From Myxococcales bacterium (GTDB lineage Bacteria; Myxococcota_A; SURF-8): 38,640 nucleotides of DNA. Under the pieces are notes generated by a model that saw only the letters and a program-made list of their open reading frames with translations, ran no database searches and was not told the origin of the DNA. The translations under genes and the position numbers were made by a program. This document shows, one piece after another, positions 16,406 through 24,347 of this stretch (position 1 is the stretch's first letter; every line of letters begins with the position of its first letter). The stretch is from the NCBI GenBank assembly GCA_003598065.1, contig QZKR01000178.1:1-38640 (forward strand), read 5' to 3'.

Positions 16406-16631
16406 GTGGCCTGCGTGAAGGTGTGGCATGCTTGGAGCTTGCGACAAGCATGTTTTCCCGGCGCATGCCTGTCGCTTCGCTCCAGGCATGGCACACCGCT
16501 TGGCATCGCCGCTACTCGGCTGAGTGGCCTGCGTGAAGGTGTGGCATGCTTGGAGCTCGCGACAAGCATGTTTTCACGGCGCATGCCTGTCGCTTCGCTC
16601 CAGGCATGGCACACCGCTTGGCATCGCCGCT
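16406..16631. repeat. Family A element, tandem pair of 108-bp units
   Basis: Two 108-bp copies (16406-16513 and 16524-16631) differ at two positions and are 118 bp apart start to start. Each contains two hairpins, CATGCTTG with CAAGCATG and CATGCCTG with CAGGCATG, outer bases GTGTGGCATG / CATGGCACAC, and the tail CTTGGCATCGCCGCT. The pair fills most of the gap 16274-16699. Such a recent tandem duplication suggests active spread. No gene is seen in this gap. Confidence 0.85.
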
Positions 16632-16646
16632 GCCCGAAAAAATCCG

Positions 16647-16672
16647 TGGAGCAGGTTGGAAAACCTGCTCCA
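16647..16672. repeat. Family B hairpin, single unit
   Basis: Perfect arms GGAGCAGG / CCTGCTCC surround octamer TTGGAAAA, with one extra T/A pair outside. It is 28 bp past the stop of the PHP-domain gene. Confidence 0.8.
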
Positions 16673-16699
16673 GCGTCAGAATGACGAACGAGGCGCGAT

Positions 16700-18202
16700 T
16701 TACTCGTACATCCCCACGTAGATCGCGTTGGAGTAGACCCAGATTTTCTCGCCGAGATACGTTTCCGCTTCCGTGCCCAGCCATTGCGTGAGGTGGAGCG
16801 GGTTGATTCGCGCCTCGGCGCGGTAGACGCCCGGCCCGACCTCGACGTCCAGATCGTCGCCGCCGGTCGCGATCTCGTCCCACGCGCCGTCGTTCGCCTT
16901 CAAGACGCGGACGTGGATCTCCGGCTGCGGGCCCGTGGGATCGACCTTGTAGACCTCCGGCTTGCTCACGTGCAGCATGACGTTTGCGCCGGCGGGGATG
17001 AGGTCGCCCATCTCGAAGGTCTCGTCGCCGCGCGTGGCGTGGAAGTCGAAGCCGACGGGATAGCCCAGGTACTCGAACGCGCCGTACATGCGGCCCTTCT
17101 TGATCGTGTCTTTTAAGATGGCGTCGTCGATCGGCCCCGGCGCGACGAGCAGGTGATTGGAGAACCAGTGCATCATGCGGCGGAAGGAGTCGATGCGCTC
17201 CACGTCGGGGCTCGGGCTCTTGAAGACGTTGCGGTGGGCGTCGGTGGCCAGCACCGCCGGGATGGGCCGCTGCATGACCACCTTCGACCAGCGGTAGAGG
17301 TCCTTCTCGCTTTCCCAGAAAATGCCGATCGGCAGCAATTCCATGACCGGCAGCTTTTCCGGTTCGCTTTCGAGCATCAGCACCATTTTCATCGCCCCGC
17401 CCAGGTTGTCCATCATGTTCTGGTGCAGGTTGTACATCTCGATGCCGTCCACGCCTAAACCCAGGATTTCCTCCACGTCCCAGCCCTCGGTGTGCTGGAG
17501 GAACACCAGCGCGCCGGCCTCGCGGAACATTTCCACCATCTCCACGCTGGCTATGCCGTAGTTGTTGCTGCGCTCGGCGGGCGTGTCGCCGACGTGACGC
17601 TCCAGTCCGATGGGCATCATCTCCGATTCCGTGCCGGCGGCGACGATCACCTCGCGGCCATCGGCGCATTTCACGCGATTGGCCACGGGCATGGCGTTGC
17701 GTTCGATCAGCGTGTCGCCGTCCTTGTAGAGCAGCACCTCGGGAAATTCGTAGTCGGCGAAGGAGCCGCGATGGTCGGAGAGGAAAACGAAATCCTGGGC
17801 GGTCTGGCACATCCCGGCCCGGCAGTCCTCGAAGCACTGCTCGTTGCGCACGCCGTCGATGAACGGCTCGTCGTCGCAGGCGTCGTGGCTGTAGGGCGAA
17901 TGGGAATGCACGATGCCGCGCTTCACCACCCACTGCCGCACCGGCGGCATGTCGTCGGTCAGGAGCACGGTGTCCGGATCGGCGAAAGGCCCTTCCGGAA
18001 TATCGGCTTCGTCCGCGTCGCCGTCGCCCGTGTCGGCGTCGGCCGCGTCGCCGTCGCTCGTATCGCCGTCGCTCGCGTCGCCGTCCGCCGTATCGCCGTC
18101 CTCATCCGACGAATTCGACGAGCAGCCCGAAAACGCCAGCGACAGGCAGACGAGCGCCAACAGAAGCCCTGCGGCCCAAGGGGTGCGATGAAGGTTTTTC
18201 AC
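16700..18202 (-). CDS. PHP-domain metal-dependent hydrolase, lipoprotein with DGD linker
   Basis: The protein has 500 residues. Lipobox FSGC (Cys27) is followed by a DGD linker (about 33-70). The domain is of the PHP (polymerase and histidinol phosphatase) superfamily, with His99 and His101 in GIVHSHSPYSHDA, Asp143-His144 in LSDH, Glu192 in GTESEM, His237 in LQHTEG, and Asp321 and His323 in ATDAHRN. PHP proteins hydrolyse phosphoesters with a cluster of metals. Here the enzyme is anchored outside the cytoplasm, so an exported phosphoesterase role is inferred. A beta-rich C-terminal part (about 400-500) is of unknown role. The start is GTG at 18202 with a weak GAGAGA site. It is monocistronic by context. 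Confidence 0.85.
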   Translation of the reverse strand: MKNLHRTPWAAGLLLALVCLSLAFSGCSSNSSDEDGDTADGDASDGDTSDGDAADADTGDGDADEADIPEGPFADPDTVLLTDDMPPVRQWVVKRGIVHSHSPYSHDACDDEPFIDGVRNEQCFEDCRAGMCQTAQDFVFLSDHRGSFADYEFPEVLLYKDGDTLIERNAMPVANRVKCADGREVIVAAGTESEMMPIGLERHVGDTPAERSNNYGIASVEMVEMFREAGALVFLQHTEGWDVEEILGLGVDGIEMYNLHQNMMDNLGGAMKMVLMLESEPEKLPVMELLPIGIFWESEKDLYRWSKVVMQRPIPAVLATDAHRNVFKSPSPDVERIDSFRRMMHWFSNHLLVAPGPIDDAILKDTIKKGRMYGAFEYLGYPVGFDFHATRGDETFEMGDLIPAGANVMLHVSKPEVYKVDPTGPQPEIHVRVLKANDGAWDEIATGGDDLDVEVGPGVYRAEARINPLHLTQWLGTEAETYLGEKIWVYSNAIYVGMYE

Positions 18203-18314
18203 GGTGGTTCTCTCTTCCGACGGATGGGTTAATCAAATAGCAATCATGGCTCACCACCCTACTTATATTCGGCGCGGAAGTCAATCGGCGTTGGCGAAGG
18301 GCAGGGCGATCCCG

Positions 18315-18416
18315 GATGGAGCACGGTGCGACTGTAAATCATCAAGGTCGTTGTTGGAGCAGGCGTCCACGCCTGGTCCAAAACGTTTAGGAGCAGGTCT
18401 GGAGACCTGCTCCAAC
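18315..18416. repeat. Degenerate family C plus family B doublet
   Basis: A decayed family C element (GGAGCACGGTGCGACTGT, 18317-18334) is followed by a full family B doublet at 18353-18416. Its octamers are CGTCCACG and TCTGGAGA, joined by AAAACGTTTA. The doublet lies 38 bp past the stop of the beta-barrel-like gene and touches the gene-start remnant at 18417-18443. Confidence 0.8.
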
Positions 18417-18443
18417 CCTGGGGAGCGCGGGACGCAGCATCAT
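18417..18443 (-). pseudogene. Duplicated gene start, cut off by family B
   Basis: The 19-base sequence GACGCAGCATCATCGCTAC occurs here (18431-18449) and at the start of the beta-barrel-like gene (19311-19329). On the minus strand both read as a ribosome-binding site plus ATGATGCTGCGTC. At this copy the frame runs M-M-L-R-P-A-L-P-R and then enters the family B doublet and stops. It looks like the 5' end of a lost paralogue. A chance duplication of a target site is the alternative. Confidence 0.5.
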
Positions 18444-18453
18444 CGCTACTTCC

Positions 18454-19323
18454 TCAGTAAAGGACCCTCAGAACGAGCGGCGCGAGCACTTCGGCGAAAT
18501 GAGTGTCGAAATCTCCGCATTTGTCGTTGGGTTCGTCCCATGCCATAAACTCGCTGGTGGAGCACCCCCAATGATGGGCGAAATACGTGTACCCGAGCCA
18601 CACGCTCATGCCGAGCGAGACGAGCTCGGTGACTTTTTTATCAAAGCCCATGCCGAAACGCAGCGAGGGCCCCAGCATGGAAATGTTGTTCTTATAGTCG
18701 AACAGCCAACTATCGCCCTCTTCATACATTTGATACTTGGCCATCGCCAATCCCACGCCGCCGGACAGAAATACGTGGTAGGGCTCGAAATAATGCGTCG
18801 CGCCGGGGCCGAAGTGGCCGATGACGAAATGGTGCTCCCAACCGTCGTTGGATCCTCCAGCAAGAGCCAAATCGAGGTTCGCGTCGAAGTGCACAGCCGT
18901 GTCGTCGGCGACGCCGCCGCCGAGGCTGGTCATGAAGGAGAACGCCGCCGCATGGGTGGTGGAGTTCTCGGAATCGGAGTGCTCTTCCCGATTGATCACC
19001 AGCCCCACGTCCCGGTAATAGGCGTAGCCCAGACCAAAGAGGAGACGCAGAAAGACCTCGCCGCGCTCGATCCTCTCCGTCGGCACAGCTCTCGCCAGGG
19101 CGGGCGGCGGTTCCACCGGCGGCGGCGGCAGCAAGTCTTCCGCTTCGGCGGCAGGCGGGGCGGCGGCGGGAGGAGCCGCATCGGAGGTCGGCGCAACGAC
19201 GGCGGGAGGGACAGCCTCAGCAGAAACGGTTTCCTCGGCGGCGGCGTCCGGGAGCAGCGGCAGGCTGAAGAGCAACGCGACAAGCGGGAGCAGGGACCGG
19301 AGGATCGTTAGACGCAGCATCAT
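18454..19323 (-). CDS. Outer-membrane beta-barrel-like protein
   Basis: The protein has 289 residues: a signal peptide ending near AAAEE, an Ala/Pro-rich segment (about 30-80), then about 200 residues of alternating hydrophobic and polar strands rich in Gly and aromatic residues (for example FLRLLFGLGYAYYRDVG). Sequence style and a final aromatic-ending strand (LRVLY) suggest an outer-membrane barrel. No specific family is recognised. The double ATG at 19323/19320 follows GAGG; the upstream part of the frame has no signal peptide at its start and is unlikely to be translated. It is flanked by repeats and has no operon partner. Confidence 0.6.
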   Translation of the reverse strand: MMLRLTILRSLLPLVALLFSLPLLPDAAAEETVSAEAVPPAVVAPTSDAAPPAAAPPAAEAEDLLPPPPVEPPPALARAVPTERIERGEVFLRLLFGLGYAYYRDVGLVINREEHSDSENSTTHAAAFSFMTSLGGGVADDTAVHFDANLDLALAGGSNDGWEHHFVIGHFGPGATHYFEPYHVFLSGGVGLAMAKYQMYEEGDSWLFDYKNNISMLGPSLRFGMGFDKKVTELVSLGMSVWLGYTYFAHHWGCSTSEFMAWDEPNDKCGDFDTHFAEVLAPLVLRVLY

Positions 19324-19455
19324 CGCTACCTCTTTGGACGGGTGGCATAGCTTCACGCCAGCGAAGCGGGCGGGAAACTGTGCGGCCTGTGCCCAATACG
19401 CACAGCCTCCCGACTTTCGGTCGTGAGACTCGCGAACCGCCGCAAAAGAAGAAAT

Positions 19456-19477
19456 GATGGGTAACAAGTTACCCATC
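19456..19477. repeat. Family D palindrome GATGGGTAAC-AA-GTTACCCATC
   Basis: Perfect 10-bp arms surround AA, followed by CTACGC as in other family D copies. It is 22 bp past the stop of the small membrane protein. Confidence 0.7.
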
Positions 19478-19498
19478 CTACGCGCTCATCAGTACCTC

Positions 19499-19786
19499 TC
19501 AAAACGGATACATATAAGCCTGCTTGTAGATCCACAACAGAAATGAGACGCCGGGCGCCGCGACCAGAAAAATCGCCAGGCCGACAACAATGGCCGGCGG
19601 GTCCGCAAAAAAGGATGCGACAGGACCTCCTAAATGGGAAAACAAAACGCCAAGCGCAATCATTCCCGCAAGCAGCGGCAGCGCGCCCAGCGTCACATAG
19701 CCGCAATAGCGATACCATAAGCGGAGCGCCCGCCCCGGAAGTTTGAGCGCCGTGAGGATCGCTTGTCCTACGGATCGGCCTTCCAA
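19499..19786 (-). CDS. Small membrane protein, two transmembrane segments
   Basis: The protein has 95 residues with two long hydrophobic stretches (about 32-58 and 64-85) separated by a short loop. The N-terminus is basic and amphipathic, and the C-terminus ends YMYPF. The start is TTG at 19786, supported by GGAGG (19792-19796) five bases upstream. No family is recognised. It is the last gene of the minus-strand series that includes the two caspase-like genes, 119 bp from the nearer one, and may be co-transcribed with them. Confidence 0.55.
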   Translation of the reverse strand: MEGRSVGQAILTALKLPGRALRLWYRYCGYVTLGALPLLAGMIALGVLFSHLGGPVASFFADPPAIVVGLAIFLVAAPGVSFLLWIYKQAYMYPF

Positions 19787-19905
19787 AAGAACCTCCCTCG
19801 GATTGTTACGCCAAGAGGGAGCATCGATTTATCATGCAGCAGCAAAACAGCGACGAGTGCTAAGCCGCCCGTCCGGCACACGGATTACTTGCGAAACGGC
19901 GGCGC

Positions 19906-20745
19906 CTACCTGTGATTAAACAGCATCTGCCCGTCGCCGATCCATACCTCGCCGCCGGGAGTTTGGCGAAGGTTGGCACTGCCGACCAGCCATTGGGCGT
20001 AAGACTCCATTTCTCTGAACGTCACGTAGCCGTCCCTGTCCTTGTCGGCATCGCCTTGCAGGGCCGTCAGCACCGCACTGGTAAACAGCCCTTCCTGGCA
20101 GTGACCAACGCCAAAGCCGGAATTGATCAGCATCAGTCCTTGTTTGGGCAGGCAGCTTTCCATGCTGTCACACGGCCCAAAGGGCCGTTTTATCGGCAAC
20201 AAATCCAGAAAACAGGCATCGAAAATCGCCAGCACGTGCCTGGCGCGGTATTTCTTGAGCGCCGTTCTCACTTCGGGCAGCGAAAGATAGGAGAACCATA
20301 AGTCGCCGAATTCGCGCGAACCGTCCGCCGGGATGAGGTAGCTCACGATATCTCGGCCCTCGCCCTGCCTTTCGTCCTGGCTTTGTCCGGCGAAATAAAA
20401 CACGAACCGATCGTTTGGCCCCACTTCCTTCGGCAGCACGGTAGCCAGCTGGCGCAGGATTTCGCTTTTGGTGGCCTGCTCATCGAGCAAGGTCGTCACC
20501 TGGAACCCTTGCCGCTTCAGTTCGGTCTCCATCTGTTTCGCGTTGAAAACCGCCTTTTCAAGCGGCTGCCATTTGTTCTTGTAGTTGTCGATTCCCACCA
20601 CCAAGGCCACGCTTTTCGTGTACCAGCCCTTGGGCATCTTGGCGGAATTCGCGCGCCCGCCCTTGCCGTCTTTGGCTAGCACCAAGCCGGAAAGCAACCC
20701 CAGCAACAGAATGGTCGCGATCCATAGGGTTATCGTGCGCCCCAT
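19906..20745 (-). CDS. Caspase-like (C14) protein lacking the catalytic His
   Basis: This 279-residue exported or membrane-anchored protein has an N-terminal hydrophobic segment (about 7-24) and a p20-type caspase fold. The SVALVVGIDNY strand and the DACF strand are both present, and Cys178 is kept. In the His loop, where the neighbour reads YFAGHGQ, this protein has YFAGQSQ, so His is Gln121. It is therefore probably a pseudoenzyme. A canonical EF-hand loop (12 residues, Asp234 to Glu245, DKDRDGYVTFRE) lies near the C-terminus. Similarity to the first 285 residues of the next gene runs from the signal segment (SGLVLAKDG against SGLVFAKDG) onward, so it arose by duplication. Ribosome-binding site: GGAGGTAA. 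It may regulate or bind the active partner. Confidence 0.88.
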   Translation of the reverse strand: MGRTITLWIATILLLGLLSGLVLAKDGKGGRANSAKMPKGWYTKSVALVVGIDNYKNKWQPLEKAVFNAKQMETELKRQGFQVTTLLDEQATKSEILRQLATVLPKEVGPNDRFVFYFAGQSQDERQGEGRDIVSYLIPADGSREFGDLWFSYLSLPEVRTALKKYRARHVLAIFDACFLDLLPIKRPFGPCDSMESCLPKQGLMLINSGFGVGHCQEGLFTSAVLTALQGDADKDRDGYVTFREMESYAQWLVGSANLRQTPGGEVWIGDGQMLFNHR

Positions 20746-20845
20746 CGCATTACCTCCGTGTTATCAAACGATTCAGCAAACGAATCGACTGCACGCCTCC
20801 GGCGCCGCTCCAAAAACTTGGTGAAAACTCCCATGCGAGCCGCTT

Positions 20846-22402
20846 TCAGGGCTTTCCCTTCGCCGGCTTCCCGGAAGCCGCGCATCGGAAACCGAGATCG
20901 GCGCTCCCCATCCTGGGATTTACTCTGCGGCGACCGCCTTTAAATACCAGCGGGTTGTCGTCGAACCAGCCTCCGCCGACACTTATGCGTTCCCTGCTTT
21001 CTTCCGTCGAGGTCCACTCCCAAACGTTGCCGCTCATATCGCACAACCCGCTCACGCTGTTTCCGGACGTTCTGCTGCACACCGGCCAGGTGGAATTCGT
21101 TCCGCAGCCGGCTGCACTAAATCCCAATCCTCCGCTAATTCTGCAGATGGCGTATTCGCACGACACGGGATCGTTGCCCCAAGGAAATTCGCGGGTTTTG
21201 TCGGAATCTCTGTCCCCGCCGTTTGTCGCTTCCAGAAGCCATTCTTTCTCCGTCGGCAGCCGGCCGCCCACCCATTTGCAGAACGAACCAGCCTGCTCCC
21301 AGTTCACATAATTGACGGGGTTTGCCGAATCGATATTCGGAACCCAATTGCTGCTTCTCCCTGCTTCCGGCGGAGTGCAGACCCCCTCGACCACGCAGGC
21401 CCAGTATTGAGCTACCGTGATTTCGCTCTTCGTAAACGATATCTTCGCCGGGCGGCTGTACACCCAGTCCAGAGCCGGCTTGCCTTTCCCCTTGGCCGGA
21501 AGAACGGCTTTCGGCGGCGGTTGCGGAGCCTTCAATCTTGGGCCGAACACCATCTGCCCGCCTCCGAAGAGCATGCTATGGCGGGGACGCTGCCTCTTAT
21601 TGGCGCGGGTGACTTCCCGCTCCGTGTACAGCGCCAGCTCCCCGAAAGTCATATAAGTGTCGTTGTTCAAGTCCGCCCTGCCTTGCATGCCCTCGATCAA
21701 GGCGTTCGTGAATAATCCTTCACGAGCTTGCTCGCCCGCCCCGCCGGCGGTGATGACCGAAAGACTGTTGCCTCCGACAGCGAGTTTCAGGATATCTATG
21801 TTATCGGTAAATGCCGAGGCCGGCTCAACCGGCCACAGCCCGGAAAAACACGCATCGAAGATCGCCACCACATGTTTGCCGCGATACCGCCCGAGCGACA
21901 CATTCAGTTCGGACAGCGACAGGTAGGTGTGCCATTGGTCCCCGCCTTTGCGCGAGCCGTCCGCCGGCACGATGTAGCCTTCCACCGGCATGATATAGCT
22001 GCCTTTAAGCTGGGTATGCACCAGGGACTCGGTCTGGCCGTGTCCGGCAAAGTAAAATACGAACCGATCGTTCGGGCCCACCTTGGTCGGCAGCACGGAG
22101 GCCAGTTGGCGCAGGATCTCCTGTTTCGTGGCCTTGTCATCGAAGAGGGTCTTCACCGTAAACCCTTGCCGTACAAGCTCGGTCTCCATCCGCTTCGCAT
22201 CCGAAACCGCCGAGGTAAGGCGCGGCCACTCGTTCTCGTAGCCGTCGATTCCCACCACCAAGGCGACGCTTTTTTTGTACCAGTCATCGGGCATCTTGCC
22301 GGAGTCCGCGTCCCCGCTCCCGCCGTCCTTGGCGAACACCAGGCCGGAAAAAAGCCCCGCCAACGCCATGCCAACGATCCATCGAACTATGGCGCGCTCC
22401 AT
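20846..22402 (-). CDS. Caspase (C14) fused to FGE/SUMF1-like domain
   Basis: This 518-residue protein has an N-terminal hydrophobic signal or anchor (about 7-24). The caspase domain (about 44-285) has His121 (FAGHGQ) and Cys185 (DACFSG) intact, so it should be a cysteine peptidase. An EF-hand-like loop (Asp244 to Glu255, DLNNDTYMTFGE) suggests calcium control. After a Lys/Pro-rich linker (about 290-310), a formylglycine-generating-enzyme/SUMF1-like domain (about 315-510) follows, with GGRLPTEKEWLLEA, PWGN, LCDMSGNVWEWT and GFRCA motifs. Bacterial proteins use this C-type-lectin-like fold mostly for ligand binding. A GGAGGTGA ribosome-binding site precedes the ATG. It lies 100 bp upstream of its inactive paralogue in the same direction, so the two are probably one operon. 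Confidence 0.92.
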   Translation of the reverse strand: MERAIVRWIVGMALAGLFSGLVFAKDGGSGDADSGKMPDDWYKKSVALVVGIDGYENEWPRLTSAVSDAKRMETELVRQGFTVKTLFDDKATKQEILRQLASVLPTKVGPNDRFVFYFAGHGQTESLVHTQLKGSYIMPVEGYIVPADGSRKGGDQWHTYLSLSELNVSLGRYRGKHVVAIFDACFSGLWPVEPASAFTDNIDILKLAVGGNSLSVITAGGAGEQAREGLFTNALIEGMQGRADLNNDTYMTFGELALYTEREVTRANKRQRPRHSMLFGGGQMVFGPRLKAPQPPPKAVLPAKGKGKPALDWVYSRPAKISFTKSEITVAQYWACVVEGVCTPPEAGRSSNWVPNIDSANPVNYVNWEQAGSFCKWVGGRLPTEKEWLLEATNGGDRDSDKTREFPWGNDPVSCEYAICRISGGLGFSAAGCGTNSTWPVCSRTSGNSVSGLCDMSGNVWEWTSTEESRERISVGGGWFDDNPLVFKGGRRRVNPRMGSADLGFRCAASGKPAKGKP

Positions 22403-22566
22403 CGCTTCACCTCCGTGTTTGCCGAACGATCCCGAAAGCGAGCACCCCGCCTTTTGAGGCGCGGCACGGATCCGTTTCCGTTGCTTTCGGAGAAATTCCC
22501 GACGCGCGGCGGATCATCCCGCCTCCCGCCGCTGCTATCGTCTCCATCAAACGGGACACCGGGACC

Positions 22567-23283
22567 TTATTGAGATGCTGTCGAGGCGGACATATACAAG
22601 TCCATTATTTTAACCGCCGACAAATCCTCTTCCTCGTTCTCGAAAAATTCGTCCCGCCCTTTTATTTCTTCGTAAACGGCGTCGATGGCGTTCGGAACAT
22701 GCGTTTCGGCCACAAAGCGCTTGATGTTTTCCTTGTTCTCGGCATTGAGCATGTACGTGCCGCGCGCTCCGTTTTTCGCGAACGTTTCCACTTTGACGGA
22801 TTGGGCGCCGGCCATGCGTTCGAGAATTTCCTTTGTGACGGGAAATTCCGACTGCTCCCAGGAGTACTTTCCCTCATCGATCGGCACGGTTGATCCGGCC
22901 GGAAACTTTACCGCATTGCCGTCAATCAGGAGTTTTATCACTCTATTATCATAAGCCATAAACCGCGTCCGCACCACGTAGCATGCGGAGATGAGGTAAA
23001 TTTCAGCGCCGTCCCGCGCCCGGTAGAAATGAATGAGGTTCAACCCCAGGCAGGAGCGATCGCGGCACGCCGCATTCGTCTCGGCGTCCGTCTCGCCGGG
23101 TTTCTCTTTCAGCCAGTTATCGCGAAGAACGGTGGTTTGAACGTCCCATGCTTCATCATAGATCGGCTTCGTTGCATATTGCGTCTTGTAATAATAATGA
23201 GGGGCGCAGGACGCATGGGCCATCGCCAGCACAACGCCGACCACCAGCAAAACAAGCCGCACGACCAACTTCCTTGCCTGCAT
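22567..23283 (-). CDS. Exported protein of unknown function, possible lipoprotein
   Basis: The protein has 238 residues. The N-terminal hydrophobic segment ends HASC (Cys26), a plausible lipobox. The mature part has a Tyr-rich start (PHYYYKTQY), a Cys-containing hairpin region (CRDRSCLGLNLIHFYRA) and a charged C-terminus (about 205-230, rich in Glu). No family or catalytic motif is recognised. AAAGGGGAAG precedes the ATG. It is the first gene upstream of the caspase-FGE gene in the same direction, 164 bp away, so a shared function is possible but unproven. Confidence 0.6.
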   Translation of the reverse strand: MQARKLVVRLVLLVVGVVLAMAHASCAPHYYYKTQYATKPIYDEAWDVQTTVLRDNWLKEKPGETDAETNAACRDRSCLGLNLIHFYRARDGAEIYLISACYVVRTRFMAYDNRVIKLLIDGNAVKFPAGSTVPIDEGKYSWEQSEFPVTKEILERMAGAQSVKVETFAKNGARGTYMLNAENKENIKRFVAETHVPNAIDAVYEEIKGRDEFFENEEEDLSAVKIMDLYMSASTASQ

Positions 23284-23361
23284 GGACTTCCCCTTTCATG
23301 CCAATATTTTTATCAAAGATTAGCTCTCCCGGTTTTCTGACGCAAGACTATTTTTTTAAAG

Positions 23362-23388
23362 GTTGTAGCAGGTTGGAAAACCTGCTCC
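23362..23388. repeat. Family B hairpin, single unit
   Basis: Left arm GTAGCAGG has one change; octamer TTGGAAAA and right arm CCTGCTCC are as in other copies. It lies 33 bp past the stop of the CrtI-type fragment. Confidence 0.75.
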
Positions 23389-23420
23389 GACATTAGATTA
23401 TTTTTCGAATCGCCGCTGCC

Positions 23421-23953
23421 CTACTTCTCCCCGCCTTCCGCCTCCGCCATTTTCTTCAAGACATAGCCGGCGGCGATCTGGCCCGACTGCATCACCGCCG
23501 ACTGCCCGGGGCCGGGGAAGGTCCACGCGCCGGCCAGATACAGCCCGCCGATGGGCGTCTCCTGCTCGATGCGGTTCAACAGCGCGTACTCCGGCGTGTT
23601 GTGGAAGCCGTAGAAGGCGCCGCCGGGATTGAGGGTGAAGCTCTCCAAGGTGGGCGGCGTGGCGATGGACAACGTCGTGATGTGCCGGCGCAGGTCGGGC
23701 AGAAGTTTCTCGGCGCGGACGAGGAAGACCTCGGCCACTTCCTGTTTGAATTCGTTGTAGGCGTCGCGGTCGGAATAGAAATGCCACACGTCGTTCCAGT
23801 CATAGTCGAGATAGACCGCCAGGATGAGGACGTTGTGCCCCTCGGGGGCGATGTCGTCCTCCAGGACGGAGTAGTTCGTCAAGAGGTAGGGCGCTTTCTC
23901 CAGGTTGTTGCTGTAGAACCACTCGTAGTTCTGCGCCTGGTCGTAGCCCTGCT
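23421..23953 (-). pseudogene. CrtI-type FAD oxidoreductase, C-terminal fragment
   Basis: About 177 residues match the C-terminal part of phytoene desaturase/carotenoid isomerase-like amine oxidases. The clearest match is the terminal flavin-binding motif GLYLAGAWTFPGPG followed by a helix (SGQIAAGYVL). The N-terminal dinucleotide-binding part, some 300 residues, is absent. The frame's start at 23987 lies inside a family B unit, so the translated N-terminus is repeat sequence. The break is exactly at the repeat edge (23954). The product would be inactive. No other carotenoid gene is seen nearby. Confidence 0.8.
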
Positions 23954-24206
23954 GTTGGAGCAGGCGTCCACGCCTGGTCCTAAACATTTAATGGTGAATC
24001 TTGTCTGCTTCGTTTGTGCCGGCAACAAAGCGCAAAAAAACATGCGGAGCAGGTCTGGAGACCTGCTCCGAACTAGGAGGCATCGCTGTTACTCTCTCGG
24101 GCGGGTTCCGGGGCAAGGTCCCTGCACCCGCCCGGTCGATACGGGAAAATTGCCGCGATCGGTGGGGGCGGATGCAGCGCAGCGGAATCCGCCCGCCCGC
24201 GCTCCG
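23954..24206. repeat. Repeat block: family B, B, E
   Basis: A family B unit (23954-23990, octamer CGTCCACG, then AAACATTT) is separated by 55 bp from a second unit (24046-24069, octamer TCTGGAGA). It looks like a doublet split by inserted bases. Family E sequences follow: GGGCGGGTTCCGGGGCAA near 24100 and a hairpin at 24157-24201 (GGGCGGAT / ATCCGCCC) that is inverted relative to 14834-14874. No gene is seen from 23988 to 24347. Confidence 0.7.
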
Positions 24207-24347
24207 CTCCTTTCCTGACGGACCTCCTTGACCGTTTCCTACGATTCCTCTACCACGGATGGAAAGGCATGCAAGCGCGAGGGGACGCGTCGGGTTCGAC
24301 GCCTCCCGCCCGCGCCCGACTTAAACCCGATCACCGGAGAAACCGTC

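Noticed and set aside
16406..16631. Tandem 108-bp units considered as a CRISPR array
   Set aside because: There are only two units, far longer than CRISPR repeats, each with two internal hairpins and a 10-bp spacer; no cas gene is present.
21400..21460. The FGE-like domain considered as the variable target of a diversity-generating retroelement
   Set aside because: The fold is of the kind used by such systems, but no reverse transcriptase, template repeat or adenine-biased variable region is seen in the window.
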